A stretch of DNA of 64,000 bases from Chryseobacterium indoltheticum (lineage in GTDB: Bacteria > Bacteroidota > Bacteroidia > Flavobacteriales > Weeksellaceae). The stretch's first letter is position 1. Every line of letters starts with the position of its first letter. Both the position numbers and the translations under genes were made by a program. Below the pieces are notes generated by a model. The model was given only the letters and a program-made list of their open reading frames with translations. It was not told the origin of the DNA and searched no databases. Of the stretch, positions 44,954-53,311 are shown piece by piece. The DNA is taken from positions 3,782,001 to 3,846,000 of the forward strand of contig NZ_CP033929.1 in the NCBI RefSeq assembly GCF_003815915.1. The letters run 5' to 3'.

Positions 44954-47079
44954 CTATTATTTTTCTCCTTCTGATACGTAAAATGATTAATCAAAATCCT
45001 AATTTCATTAAATTCAAAATCATTTGGTAACGCAGTTTTCCATTCATTTAAAGTTTCCTTTGGATCTCTGTGAAACATTTCCTTAAACGTTTTAATTTTA
45101 TCGGAAGTAATCACTCTTGCAATATCCAACAAACCTTGTTCAGCAAATTTCGCCAAATGACCAATCACCGTTTCTTTTACCAAACCTCTTTCCATCGCAA
45201 TTTCCGAGATCGTTTTCCCCTCTTCAAACAACTGGAAAGTAAGAACCTGAGACGGAACTTTTGCAATTTTCATGCTGACCTCCTTATCATTTTTTTCATC
45301 CAGAAGTTTGGTTTCCAGCAAATGAATTTCCTTTAGACTGTTCAGGTATTCTTCAATATCTTCAAGCCAGTTTTTGAGTTCTTCATTGTATTGTTTTAAT
45401 CCTTTGGCGCCTTTTATTTCAGCATAAAAATCTTTTAGCGGATTAAAAACTTTATCTCTGATTTCTGTAAAAAAGAAATTCACCGCCCCTTTTGATTTGC
45501 TTTCAATCTCTGACCAGTCTTCTTTCTTTTCAATAAATAGATTCACTTTCTGGAAAATAATCCGCTCCAGTTTTTCAAAAATCTTACCCAAATTCAAAAC
45601 ATCTCGCTTCAACTGAAGATACAGCTGATTAGATTTTGAACGGTCGATACTTTTGGTAACAATTGAAAGGTTATTCCACTGTTCTACTTCTTTTAAAAAC
45701 CATTGACAATCTAGCGTACGAAGCAGTTTTCTGATGCTGTAATCGTATTTTTCCTGATTTAAAATACTTTCTACGTTATCATTTGCCTGCGTTTCGCCCT
45801 GAAATTTCAGAATACGGTTGTCTTTAAAAATAACTTCTGGAGTAATTTTAGATTTTAAAACAATTCCCTCCAACGTTCGGCAACGTGACAAGGCAACGTA
45901 AACCTGACCCGCAGTAAAGCTTTTTCCGGCATCAATAATCACTTTATCAAACGTCAAACCCTGACTTTTGTGAATCGTCACCGCCCAAGCCAATTTTATA
46001 GGAAACTGCTCAAAGCTTCCCAACACTTCTTCTTTGATATTTTTATCGGTGTCGAGAGAGTATTTTTTCTGTTCCCAAACTTCCCTTTTTACCGTAATTT
46101 CTCTTTCGCTTCCGTCAAGAATGACTTTAATTTCGTTTTCGTCTAGAGAAGAAATTTCGCCTAATTTACCATTGAAATATTTTTTTTCACCTGAAATATC
46201 ATTTCTGATAAACATGACTTGAGCTCCGACCTTTAATTCTAAAAACTGCTCATTCGGATATTGATTTTCTTTAAACTCACCAAAAAGTTTAGCTTCGTAA
46301 GACTTGGGACTTACTTTTATATCTTTCAGTTTTTCTTGATTGATATCGTCTGCCATTTTGTTGTGCGAACAGAGATAAACGTAAGGTTCTTCTCCGGCTT
46401 CAAAACCCGGATCATATCTTTCGTTCAGATGATTAAAATCTATATTGGCAACATCGCCGTCACGAATAGCATTTAATATTTCTAAAAATTCCTGATCGGT
46501 TTGACGGTACACTTTTGTCAATTCAATCGTCAGTAACGGAATATCTTTAATCGCCAAACTGTCGAAAAAGAAAGGCGAATTGTAAAACATTTTTAAAACA
46601 TGCTCGTCTCTCACCACCGGTGGAAGCTGATACAAATCTCCGATGAACAACATCTGAACGCCACCAAAACGCTGATTATTTCTACGAATAAATCTCAAAG
46701 AAAAATCCATCATATCCAAAACATCGGCACGAAGCATCGAAACCTCATCAATAATCAAAACCTCAACTTCTCTTAAGAGTTTAAGCTTATCTTTTCTATA
46801 TTTGAAATGCTGCTGAAGATCGATAATATTATTCGCCAAACTACTGTCGATACGGTCTGTGGTCGGCAAAAAAGTACGCAAAGGCAACCCAAACATCGAG
46901 TGAATGGTAACTCCGCCAGCATTGATTGCAGCAATTCCGGTGGGCGCTACAACAATGTGCTTTTTTTTCGTTTTCTTTACAAATTCGTTTAGAAATGTGG
47001 TCTTCCCCGTTCCTGCTTTTCCTGTAAGAAAAACGCTTCGGCTGGTGTATTCAATTAAGTCAAAAAAATGATTGTTCAT
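44950..47079 (-). CDS. Pif1-like AAA helicase with C-terminal helix-turn-helix
   Basis: About 709 aa. The start MNNHFFDLIEYTSRS is chosen because the -7 box at 47086-47093 overlaps an earlier in-frame TTG. Walker A is GKAGTGKTTF (20-27), Walker B VLIIDEVSM, and the late helicase motif TIHKSQGLTFDKVIID is followed by YVALSRCR. The C-terminal ~100 residues include a helix-turn-helix (GKTISEIAMERGLVKETV) of the HTH_40 type. A superfamily 1 helicase, probably 5'-3', acting in DNA repair or replication. A linker of about 200 residues separates the motor from the HTH. Confidence 0.9.
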   Translation of the reverse strand: MNNHFFDLIEYTSRSVFLTGKAGTGKTTFLNEFVKKTKKKHIVVAPTGIAAINAGGVTIHSMFGLPLRTFLPTTDRIDSSLANNIIDLQQHFKYRKDKLKLLREVEVLIIDEVSMLRADVLDMMDFSLRFIRRNNQRFGGVQMLFIGDLYQLPPVVRDEHVLKMFYNSPFFFDSLAIKDIPLLTIELTKVYRQTDQEFLEILNAIRDGDVANIDFNHLNERYDPGFEAGEEPYVYLCSHNKMADDINQEKLKDIKVSPKSYEAKLFGEFKENQYPNEQFLELKVGAQVMFIRNDISGEKKYFNGKLGEISSLDENEIKVILDGSEREITVKREVWEQKKYSLDTDKNIKEEVLGSFEQFPIKLAWAVTIHKSQGLTFDKVIIDAGKSFTAGQVYVALSRCRTLEGIVLKSKITPEVIFKDNRILKFQGETQANDNVESILNQEKYDYSIRKLLRTLDCQWFLKEVEQWNNLSIVTKSIDRSKSNQLYLQLKRDVLNLGKIFEKLERIIFQKVNLFIEKKEDWSEIESKSKGAVNFFFTEIRDKVFNPLKDFYAEIKGAKGLKQYNEELKNWLEDIEEYLNSLKEIHLLETKLLDEKNDKEVSMKIAKVPSQVLTFQLFEEGKTISEIAMERGLVKETVIGHLAKFAEQGLLDIARVITSDKIKTFKEMFHRDPKETLNEWKTALPNDFEFNEIRILINHFTYQKEKNNS

Positions 47080-47085
47080 CGTCTG

Positions 47086-47093
47086 CAAAATTA
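47086..47093 (-). promoter_or_regulatory. Predicted helicase -7 element (TAATTTTG)
   Basis: TAnnTTTG on the minus strand ending 6 nt before the ATG. The spacer CAGACG is nearly the same as at the DUF4290 gene (CAGACT). Confidence 0.55.
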
Positions 47094-47143
47094 CGGAAAA
47101 TGTGAATAGGCATAAACTTTGATTCGCTTAAAAAAAATAATTT

Positions 47144-47587
47144 ATGAAAAATTCTCTCATTAAATACTCAGCTCTTGCATTAATCAGCGCATTTACAATG
47201 ACTTCATGCGCCTCCTCAAAGTCTGCTGACAATACGAATTTGCCCATAGATATTCTGGATAGACCTGCTGATGAAAGCAGCAAAAAATATGATGAAGCCA
47301 ATTTAGATAAATTAAAAAGCATCATCGAATCTGAAATCGCTAAAGAAAAATGCACCACATCTTCAGACTGGGCTTTTGCGCCAATGGGAGCTAAAGCTTG
47401 CGGTGGACCCGTCTCATATATTGCTTATCCTAAAAAACTGGAGACTTCAATTCTTACAAGAATTGAAAATTATACCCAGACCATGTCTGAATTTAATAAA
47501 AAATACGGCATTACTTCAGATTGTATGATGATTGCAGAACCATCGGGCATAAGATGCCAAGACGAAAAAGCAGTTTTGATTTATTAA
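47144..47587 (+). CDS. Hypothetical lipoprotein
   Basis: 147 aa with signal peptide and lipobox MTSC (Cys about 22). The mature part contains four more cysteines, in KCTTSSDW, KACGGP, SDCMMI and IRCQDE, which could form two disulfides in the periplasm. The phrase WAFAPMGAKACGGPVSYIAYPK resembles other Bacteroidota lipoproteins of unknown role. It starts just upstream of the long palindromic repeat at 47625. Confidence 0.78.
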   Translation: MKNSLIKYSALALISAFTMTSCASSKSADNTNLPIDILDRPADESSKKYDEANLDKLKSIIESEIAKEKCTTSSDWAFAPMGAKACGGPVSYIAYPKKLETSILTRIENYTQTMSEFNKKYGITSDCMMIAEPSGIRCQDEKAVLIY

Positions 47588-47624
47588 TAATTTAAATTAG
47601 TTTTTTACTGCATGATAAAAAATA

Positions 47625-47772
47625 TTTTAACCGCTAAAGATTCAAAAGAAATAATAACGAAAATAAAATTCAAAAGTTTACAAAATGTAAAAAACCTACA
47701 TTGTCAATCATTTTTGCAAACTTTTGAATAATTTAAGCCCAGAAAAATCTTTTGAATCTTTTGCGGTTAAAA
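47625..47772. repeat. ~148-bp MITE-like palindromic element
   Basis: Terminal arms of 25 nt (47625-47649 and 47748-47772) are inverted copies at 24 of 25 positions. A second inner pair (47668-47685 and 47712-47729) matches at 17 of 18. The whole can fold into one long hairpin. No ORF and no clear target-site duplication. Confidence 0.75.
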
Positions 47773-47786
47773 AGACACTATTTACT

Positions 47787-47819
47787 AAAAAAGCTCTGAA
47801 CTAATAGTCAGAGCTTTTT
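47787..47819. terminator. Bidirectional terminator between the lipoprotein and carbonic anhydrase genes
   Basis: AAAAAAGCTCTGA (47787-47799) pairs with TCAGAGCTTTTT (47808-47819), loop of 8 nt. Confidence 0.85.
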
Positions 47820-47839
47820 ACATTTATTTTTTTGTGACC

Positions 47840-48355
47840 TTAATCTTTATACCAAGAAGAATATTTCACATAATTATCTGCAATTCTGTTCACTTCACCT
47901 TCCAGAAGTACCGCAGAAATATCTTTAATTTTTCTGGCAGGAACACCACCCCAAACCTCACCAGATTTGATATGAGTTCCTTGCGTTACCACAGAACCTG
48001 CGCCAACAATAGAGTTTTCTTCAATTGTACAGTCATCCATTACGATAGAACCCATTCCAACTAAAACATTGTCGTGAATTCTGCATCCGTGAACGATTGC
48101 GTTGTGACCGATCGAAACATTATTGCCGATTTCCAGAGGAAACCTTTCATACGTACAGTGCAACATGGCATTATCCTGCACATTTACTTTTTCGCCCATC
48201 TTGATATAGTTCACATCACCTCTTATTACTGCATTGTACCAAATACTGCAGTTTTGCCCCATCACGACATCACCAATAATAGTTGCGGTCTCTGCCAAAA
48301 ATGTATTTGCTCCAATTTGCGGTGTCTTTCCTAAAAGTTCTTTTATAAGTGCCAT
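47840..48355 (-). CDS. Gamma-carbonic anhydrase family protein
   Basis: 171 aa left-handed beta-helix (hexapeptide repeats such as IWYNAVIRGD, VSIGHNAIVHG, VLVGMGSIVMDD). The three zinc-ligand His positions of the gamma class are present in LHCT, GHNAIVHG and neighbours. YrdA/PaaY-like; activity on CO2 is plausible but many members are uncharacterised. It is downstream-facing to a strong terminator. Confidence 0.9.
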   Translation of the reverse strand: MALIKELLGKTPQIGANTFLAETATIIGDVVMGQNCSIWYNAVIRGDVNYIKMGEKVNVQDNAMLHCTYERFPLEIGNNVSIGHNAIVHGCRIHDNVLVGMGSIVMDDCTIEENSIVGAGSVVTQGTHIKSGEVWGGVPARKIKDISAVLLEGEVNRIADNYVKYSSWYKD

Positions 48356-48361
48356 TTAAAA

Positions 48362-48470
48362 TAATTTGAAAATTTGATAATAAGCTAATTTGAAAATTAA
48401 ATCTGAAATTGCAAATTACAGTGATAGCAAAAATCTAACTCTCAACATCTAGCTTCTAACTTCTAAATCC
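48362..48470. repeat. AATTTGAAAATT direct repeats and GAAGTTAGAAGCTAGATG copy
   Basis: TAATTTGAAAATT occurs twice near 48362-48400. The minus strand near 48440-48470 reads GAAGTTAGAAGCTAGATGTT, a relative of the GGAAGCTGGATG family at 4624. Confidence 0.5.
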
Positions 48471-48471
48471 G

Positions 48472-48479
48472 TATTTTTG
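48472..48479 (+). promoter_or_regulatory. Predicted nifU -7 element (TATTTTTG)
   Basis: TAnnTTTG match ending 22 nt before the ATG at 48502. Confidence 0.5.
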
Positions 48480-48501
48480 TATTCTCAAATTTAACGAAAA
48501 A

Positions 48502-49380
48502 ATGCGTACGATACTTATAGAACCAACAGAAAACCCAAAAGTGATGAAATTTGTTGCTGATTACAACTTGATTCCCGGGTCTTTAGAGTTGGACAGAGAT
48601 TCAGATATATCAGAAATTCCTTTGGCACAAGAGCTTTTTAATTATCCTTTTGTTGAAAGAGTTTTTATTACCGCCAACTTTGTAGCAATTGCAAAACAGG
48701 ATACTGTAGAATGGGAACATGTTGTTGACAGTCTGAAAAATGTAATTGAAGACGAGCTTCTGGCAAATCCAAGAATTTACCTTCAGAAGAAAAAAGAAAT
48801 GATTGAGATTTATGCTGAAATGACTCCGAATCCTAATGCAATGAAATTTGTGGCAAGCAAAATGCTGATGGACGGTTTTGTAGAAGTAAAATCTAGAAAC
48901 GAAGCTGAAGGAGTTCCTTTGGCTCAGGCTATTTTTACAGAATTTGATTTTGCGAAAGAAGTATTTATTTCAGATAATTTTGTAGCGGTTACCAGAGACA
49001 ATTCTGTTGAATGGCATCAGGTAATGATGGCAGTTCGTGGTTATATTGCAGAATATCTTCAAAGCGGAGGTATAATTTCAAATATAGAATCTCAAAAACA
49101 CGAAAATCCTGTAGAAAAGATCATCAACAGAGATTACACCGATGACGAGCAGAAAATTTCAGATATCTTAAATGAATATGTTGCTCCTGCAGTAGAGAAC
49201 GATGGCGGAAAAATTTCTTTAATGGAATATGATGCTGCCAACAAAACGGCAAAGATGTTGCTACAAGGTGCTTGTTCAGGCTGCCCAAGTTCAACAGCTA
49301 CCTTAAAAGGCGGAATTGAAAATATTTTAAAACAATTCGTTCCGGAATTAGTAGAAAGAGTGGAAGCCGTAAACGGATAA
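48502..49380 (+). CDS. NifU/Nfu-type iron-sulfur scaffold protein with duplicated N domain
   Basis: 292 aa. Two tandem Nfu N-terminal domains (about 1-95 and 103-195; each has a 'xxNPxxMKFVA' start and a 'VxWxxVxxxVxxxI' end) are followed by a C-terminal NifU domain with the cluster-binding motif CSGCPSS. It assembles and transfers Fe-S clusters. Duplication of the N domain is common in Bacteroidota. The hemH gene follows 76 nt later, after a repeat. Confidence 0.93.
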   Translation: MRTILIEPTENPKVMKFVADYNLIPGSLELDRDSDISEIPLAQELFNYPFVERVFITANFVAIAKQDTVEWEHVVDSLKNVIEDELLANPRIYLQKKKEMIEIYAEMTPNPNAMKFVASKMLMDGFVEVKSRNEAEGVPLAQAIFTEFDFAKEVFISDNFVAVTRDNSVEWHQVMMAVRGYIAEYLQSGGIISNIESQKHENPVEKIINRDYTDDEQKISDILNEYVAPAVENDGGKISLMEYDAANKTAKMLLQGACSGCPSSTATLKGGIENILKQFVPELVERVEAVNG

Positions 49381-49383
49381 AAA

Positions 49384-49455
49384 TATTAGTAATAAGTAAT
49401 AAGTAATTTTAAATACTGCTTATTGCTCATTACCAATTACTCATTACTTATATAT
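49384..49455. repeat. AGTAATAAGTAATAAG...CATTACTTA repeat before hemH
   Basis: ATTAGTAATAAGTAATAAGT and ACCAATTACTCATTACTTAT form an imperfect inverted repeat just before the hemH ATG. Related to 40808 and 63428. Confidence 0.6.
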
Positions 49456-50478
49456 ATGAAAGGAATATTATTAGTGAATCTCGGTTCACCAAGATCTACC
49501 TCTGTACCTGATGTACGAGAATATCTGGATGAATTTTTGATGGACGAAAAGGTGATTGATTACCGATGGTTTTTCCGTGCACTTTTGGTACAGGGAATTA
49601 TTTTAAATACAAGACCCACAAAATCTGCCGAAGCTTACAAAACAGTTTGGACCGATGAAGGTTCGCCATTGATTGTGATCACTCAGAAAATTCAGAAAAA
49701 ACTTCAAAAACTCGTTGATGTTCCGGTAGAAATCGGGATGCGATATGCGCAACCAAGTATTGAAGCCGGTATTCAGAAGTTAGTCGATCAAGGAGTTTCT
49801 GAGATTGTTCTTTTCCCGTTGTATCCGCAATATGCGATGAGCACAACGGAAACTGTGATTGAAAAAGCAGAAGAAGTAAGAAAGAAGAAATTCCCGGGAA
49901 TTAAAATCAATTACATTCAGCCTTTTTACAATAGAGAAATTTACATCGACTGTCTTGCAGAAAGCATCAGAGAAAAACTTCCTGAAAATTTTGATGCATT
50001 ACAGTTTTCGTATCACGGCGTTCCGGAAAGGCACATCTATAAAACAGATCCTACAAACACCTGTAATCTGAATGATTGCTGCTCCAGAGAAAATAATCCG
50101 AGTCATCAGTTTTGTTACCGTCATCAATGTTTTGATGTGACCAATTCTGTGATTAAAAAATTAGGTTTGCCTAAAGAAAAAGTGATGGTCACTTTCCAGT
50201 CAAGATTAGGGAAAGACAAATGGATGGAACCTTACACTGATGAAACTTTAGAAACCATCGGCAAAAAAGGAATTAAAAACCTTGCAATTGTTTGTCCGGC
50301 TTTCGTTTCCGACTGTCTGGAAACTTTGGAAGAGATTTCTGTAGAAGGAAAACATCAGTTTGAGCATGGTGGCGGAGAAAATTTCCACTATATTCCCTGT
50401 CTGAACGATGAAGACCGCTGGATTGACGTTGTAAAAACTCTCTGTGAAGAGAAGCTTAATGAGTTTTATCTAGTTTAA
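49456..50478 (+). CDS. hemH: Ferrochelatase
   Basis: Inserts iron into protoporphyrin in the last step of haem synthesis. 340 aa. The start MKGILLVNLGSP is the family opening; an upstream in-frame start would read through the repeat. The catalytic His187 lies in FSYHGVPERH. After it, five cysteines (C203, C208, C209, C220, C225) form the pattern seen in ferrochelatases that hold a [2Fe-2S] cluster. FQSRLGKDKWMEP is the late signature. Its neighbour is a Fe-S scaffold. Confidence 0.95.
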   Translation: MKGILLVNLGSPRSTSVPDVREYLDEFLMDEKVIDYRWFFRALLVQGIILNTRPTKSAEAYKTVWTDEGSPLIVITQKIQKKLQKLVDVPVEIGMRYAQPSIEAGIQKLVDQGVSEIVLFPLYPQYAMSTTETVIEKAEEVRKKKFPGIKINYIQPFYNREIYIDCLAESIREKLPENFDALQFSYHGVPERHIYKTDPTNTCNLNDCCSRENNPSHQFCYRHQCFDVTNSVIKKLGLPKEKVMVTFQSRLGKDKWMEPYTDETLETIGKKGIKNLAIVCPAFVSDCLETLEEISVEGKHQFEHGGGENFHYIPCLNDEDRWIDVVKTLCEEKLNEFYLV

Positions 50479-50497
50479 ATCTTATTTTTAAAAATAC

Positions 50498-50529
50498 AAA
50501 AGGACATTTGATAATCAGATGTCCTTTTT
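50498..50529 (+). terminator. Terminator of hemH
   Basis: AAAAGGACATTTGA (50498-50511) pairs with TCAGATGTCCTTTT (50515-50528) with one mismatch. Confidence 0.82.
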
Positions 50530-50657
50530 CTATTTAATTCCAATAACACCCCCCCAAAAAAAACACTAAAAACCATTAATAAATTAATTTTTTAGAAAAT
50601 AAGTATAATTTTAATAGGGGTATATTTTATTTTTTAAATATTTTTCATACTTTTACC

Positions 50658-50671
50658 CTATCAAAAGATAG
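50658..50671. promoter_or_regulatory. CTATC-AAAA-GATAG inverted repeat, candidate toxin-antitoxin operator
   Basis: A perfect 5-bp inverted repeat around AAAA, 26 nt before the antitoxin-like gene, where autoregulators of such modules usually bind. Confidence 0.4.
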
Positions 50672-50696
50672 ACATTACCTAAAATTTTTAGAAATA

Positions 50697-50924
50697 ATGG
50701 ATACAAGTATAGAAATCTTAAAAAAGAAGATTGAAAATTTCACTCCGGAACTTGCAGAGGCATTCATTAGAATTGTTGACAATCTCGATGCAACTGTAAA
50801 ATCTAATGCTTCGCAGTTTCAGCTTGATGAAGTTTCCAGCAGAATTCAGTTTCACACAGAAAATCCTGCTACGAAACTTGATTTCTTTGAAAACATATCA
50901 GAATTAGAAAAAATCTGTGCGTAA
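50697..50924 (+). CDS. Putative antitoxin of a ParE/RelE-type module
   Basis: 75 aa, acidic, helical (LKKKIENFTPELAEAFIRIV and a following short helix). No recognised family, but size, charge and a 1-nt overlap with the toxin-like gene (TAATG) suit a type II antitoxin. No DNA-binding motif is evident in the short sequence. It may neutralise the product of the downstream gene (inference from context). Confidence 0.65.
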   Translation: MDTSIEILKKKIENFTPELAEAFIRIVDNLDATVKSNASQFQLDEVSSRIQFHTENPATKLDFFENISELEKICA

Positions 50925-51190
50925 TGAAAGTTTTACTGTCATCAATTGCAAAAAATGACATTAGAATGCTGATGCGGGTCTTTAATGCGGAGGAGGAAAA
51001 TAAAGACAAGTATTTTTTGAATGATTTAAAAGAATCGATCAATACTATTTTGAACGATTACGAAAAATTAGATATAAAAACCAGGGAACTTCAGGTTTAT
51101 AAAACGGAAAATTTCCCGGTACAGATTTATTATTTGTTTGAAGATAATGATAGTCTTTTTATAACGGCAATTTTTAAGGAAAATAATTAA
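50924..51190 (+). CDS. ParE/RelE-like toxin
   Basis: 88 aa with the typical arrangement: opening MKVLLSSIAKNDIRM, two helices, then strands with TRELQVYKTENFPVQIYYLFED and a final beta strand LFITAIFKE. This resembles RelE/ParE-superfamily toxins in which an Arg and Tyr near the C-terminus matter (QIYYLF and R near 75). Translationally coupled to the upstream antitoxin-like gene. Target (gyrase or mRNA) cannot be told. Confidence 0.7.
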   Translation: MKVLLSSIAKNDIRMLMRVFNAEEENKDKYFLNDLKESINTILNDYEKLDIKTRELQVYKTENFPVQIYYLFEDNDSLFITAIFKENN

Positions 51191-51282
51191 GAATCCTTTT
51201 GTATAGAACTTTTTTGACATTATTATATAGTTTAATTTTTCTGTTGATGTCTAGTTATTAAGACATTAAACACTTTCGACAG

Positions 51283-51316
51283 ACCTTCCAAATGTGCAAA
51301 ATTTGGAAGGTTTTTT
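51283..51316 (+). terminator. Terminator of the toxin-antitoxin pair
   Basis: ACCTTCCAAAT (51283-51293) pairs perfectly with ATTTGGAAGGT (51301-51311), followed by a T run. Confidence 0.85.
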
Positions 51317-51340
51317 ATTTTAAAATATAAAATTCCTGTA

Positions 51341-52552
51341 TTATCTCACCGGCGTTCTGAATTCTCCGTATCCTGCCAAACCATCATAATTTCTTCCGAA
51401 AGGTTTATAATATAAAAATGCCTGATACAAATTTTCTGTCTGCCAAAAATTACCGTTAACTTCTCCAAGATTCAATGATCCGTTTGCTTCCTTGGAAGCT
51501 AAAATATAATTATAAAAACCTTGCTTCATATAAATTTTTGCAATGTATTGTTTAGCGGCTTCATCATAATGCATCTGGAATTCTTTGGTTGCTTTAAAAT
51601 CATTAAACCCGCCCACGATATACAATTCTTTATCCATCGGGTCAGAATCTAAAGAAAAGTGCACCCAAGCATAATCAGCTTCACGAGCAGCATCTCTTTC
51701 TAAGCCTAAATCATTTCTTCGGTAATACCAGGCTCCATTTACATCAGGCTGATATTGATAATTTAAAGGATATGCCCAAACCGGATGAAGATATGTTTGA
51801 TTTACGCCATCTACAATCCCGGTTTCACGCACCATATCTGCAGCCATTCTCATATTTTTATTGTCAAAATAATAAAATTCATTATTTCCGGGGAAAGCAA
51901 GATTCAACTGTTGAAAAAGCAATTTATTTCCCATTGTTGCGCTCGGTTTCTGATTCGTAATCTTCATATTGGGATTGTTATTCTGCATCACGGTAAGTGA
52001 AATAGAATTTACATTTGAAGTTAAATCACCTGCTTTTGCAACGGCTTGTACTTCTACTCTCTGATTGATATTCGGATTTTTGGCATCTGCAATTCTTGAA
52101 ATATTCAACGCTAAATTCACATTATCTTCCACGACAGAAAATCGTCTTTTGAAAAGTGGCTGGTCTACCGAGCTTTTGTAAACAATTAATTCAAAATTTC
52201 CTGAAATTTTTGGTTGTATTTTTTCATTCGGAAACTTCAAAGTATAATGGGTGTAAGCCTGAAGCGTATTAAAAGAATACTGAAACTGATCCAGCAACGC
52301 ATTCATCGAACCATTCGCAATTTCACTGAAAAACAGATTGTCATCTTCCCAATTTCTGTCGAAATGCTTAATGGTGTATCGGTAAAGTTCGCTTGAATTG
52401 GTTAAATCATCGAAACTCAACACCAACTGCTGATTCATCGTGATTACCGGCGTCTCGTCATTGGTCTGAGGATTAAACAACTGAATACTTTGAATGTTCT
52501 GCCCGAAAGCCAGCGAACCTAAACTGAGTAAAAATATCTGCAACGTTTTCAT
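51341..52552 (-). CDS. Type IX secretion system plug protein (DUF5103)
   Basis: 403 aa with signal peptide MKTLQIFLLSLGSLAFGQ. The sequence matches the DUF5103 family, known in Flavobacteriia as the periplasmic plug of the SprA/PorV T9SS translocon. Characteristic stretches are SELYRYTIKHFDRNWEDD and FYYFDNKNMRMAADM. It is likely to act at the outer membrane and fits the T9SS cargo genes at 20215 and 29931. A near-consensus -7 box (TATCTTTC) ends 6 nt before the ATG. Confidence 0.88.
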   Translation of the reverse strand: MKTLQIFLLSLGSLAFGQNIQSIQLFNPQTNDETPVITMNQQLVLSFDDLTNSSELYRYTIKHFDRNWEDDNLFFSEIANGSMNALLDQFQYSFNTLQAYTHYTLKFPNEKIQPKISGNFELIVYKSSVDQPLFKRRFSVVEDNVNLALNISRIADAKNPNINQRVEVQAVAKAGDLTSNVNSISLTVMQNNNPNMKITNQKPSATMGNKLLFQQLNLAFPGNNEFYYFDNKNMRMAADMVRETGIVDGVNQTYLHPVWAYPLNYQYQPDVNGAWYYRRNDLGLERDAAREADYAWVHFSLDSDPMDKELYIVGGFNDFKATKEFQMHYDEAAKQYIAKIYMKQGFYNYILASKEANGSLNLGEVNGNFWQTENLYQAFLYYKPFGRNYDGLAGYGEFRTPVR

Positions 52553-52587
52553 TATGACGAAGATAACAAATCTCTAAAGAATATTGT

Positions 52588-52595
52588 ATTTTTGA
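52588..52595 (+). promoter_or_regulatory. Predicted MBL-hydrolase -7 element (TATTTTTG)
   Basis: TAnnTTTG match ending 18 nt before the ATG at 52614. Confidence 0.5.
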
Positions 52596-52613
52596 TAAAA
52601 AAATATTCAGAAT

Positions 52614-53252
52614 ATGTTTCAGATACAGGCCTTCGTGTTCAATTTTGCGAGTGAAAATACTTATGTTCTTTTTAATGAAAATAAAAATGCATGGTTGATT
52701 GATCCTGGCAATATGAATGAGCAGGAAACTCAGTCAATTTCAAATTTCATCACTGAAAATAATTTAAACATTCAAAAAATAGTATTGACTCACGCTCATA
52801 TTGATCACGTTTTGGGTTTACAGTGGGCTTATGATACTTTTAAAGTTCCTGTCACGATGCATCAGGATGACAAAGAAGTTTTGGATATGTTTCAGATCAG
52901 CGGAATGAGATTTGGCTTTACGCTTGATCATATTAAGGTTGACCTAAATTACATCAAAGAAGGCGACGAGCTCGATTTCGACGGTGAAAAATTTAAAATC
53001 TACCATGTTCCGGGCCATTCTCCGGGAAGTGTTGTTTATCATAACGAAACTCAAAAATTTATGATCTCCGGGGATGTTTTGTTTGAAGGAAGCATCGGAA
53101 GAACAGATTTGTACAAAGGAAATTATGATCAATTGATTGAAGGAATTAAAACAAAACTATTTGTTTTGGATGAAGAAACACAAGTTTTTTCGGGTCATGG
53201 AAATCCTACAACGATTGGTTTTGAAAAACAGTATAATCCGTTTTTAAAATAG
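52614..53252 (+). CDS. Metallo-beta-lactamase-fold hydrolase (glyoxalase II-like)
   Basis: 212 aa. The zinc motif HAHIDH (H60-H65), the second-metal His in VPGHSPGSV, the Asp in MISGDVLFEG and the final His in FSGHGNPT are all present, giving a complete dinuclear site. It resembles hydroxyacylglutathione-hydrolase-like proteins of Bacteroidota; true substrate unknown. A strong terminator separates it from the convergent redoxin gene. Confidence 0.9.
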   Translation: MFQIQAFVFNFASENTYVLFNENKNAWLIDPGNMNEQETQSISNFITENNLNIQKIVLTHAHIDHVLGLQWAYDTFKVPVTMHQDDKEVLDMFQISGMRFGFTLDHIKVDLNYIKEGDELDFDGEKFKIYHVPGHSPGSVVYHNETQKFMISGDVLFEGSIGRTDLYKGNYDQLIEGIKTKLFVLDEETQVFSGHGNPTTIGFEKQYNPFLK

Positions 53253-53263
53253 ACTTTGATTCA

Positions 53264-53295
53264 CAAAAAAACCGTCAGAATCTGACGGTTTTTTT
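53264..53295. terminator. Bidirectional terminator between MBL and redoxin genes
   Basis: AAAAACCGTCA (53266-53276) and TGACGGTTTTT form a perfect stem with a 5-nt loop (GAATC). Confidence 0.85.
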
Positions 53296-53311
53296 TATTT
53301 AGAATGAAAAA

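Noticed and set aside
47625..47772. Complete insertion sequence
   Set aside because: No transposase frame is inside; only inverted repeats are present.
49423..49455. N-terminal extension of ferrochelatase
   Set aside because: It reads through the repeat before hemH; the family begins at MKGILLVNLGSP.
50549..50563. Phase-variable C7A8 tract
   Set aside because: It lies in a non-coding gap, away from the promoter region of the next gene, so there is no clear target for switching.
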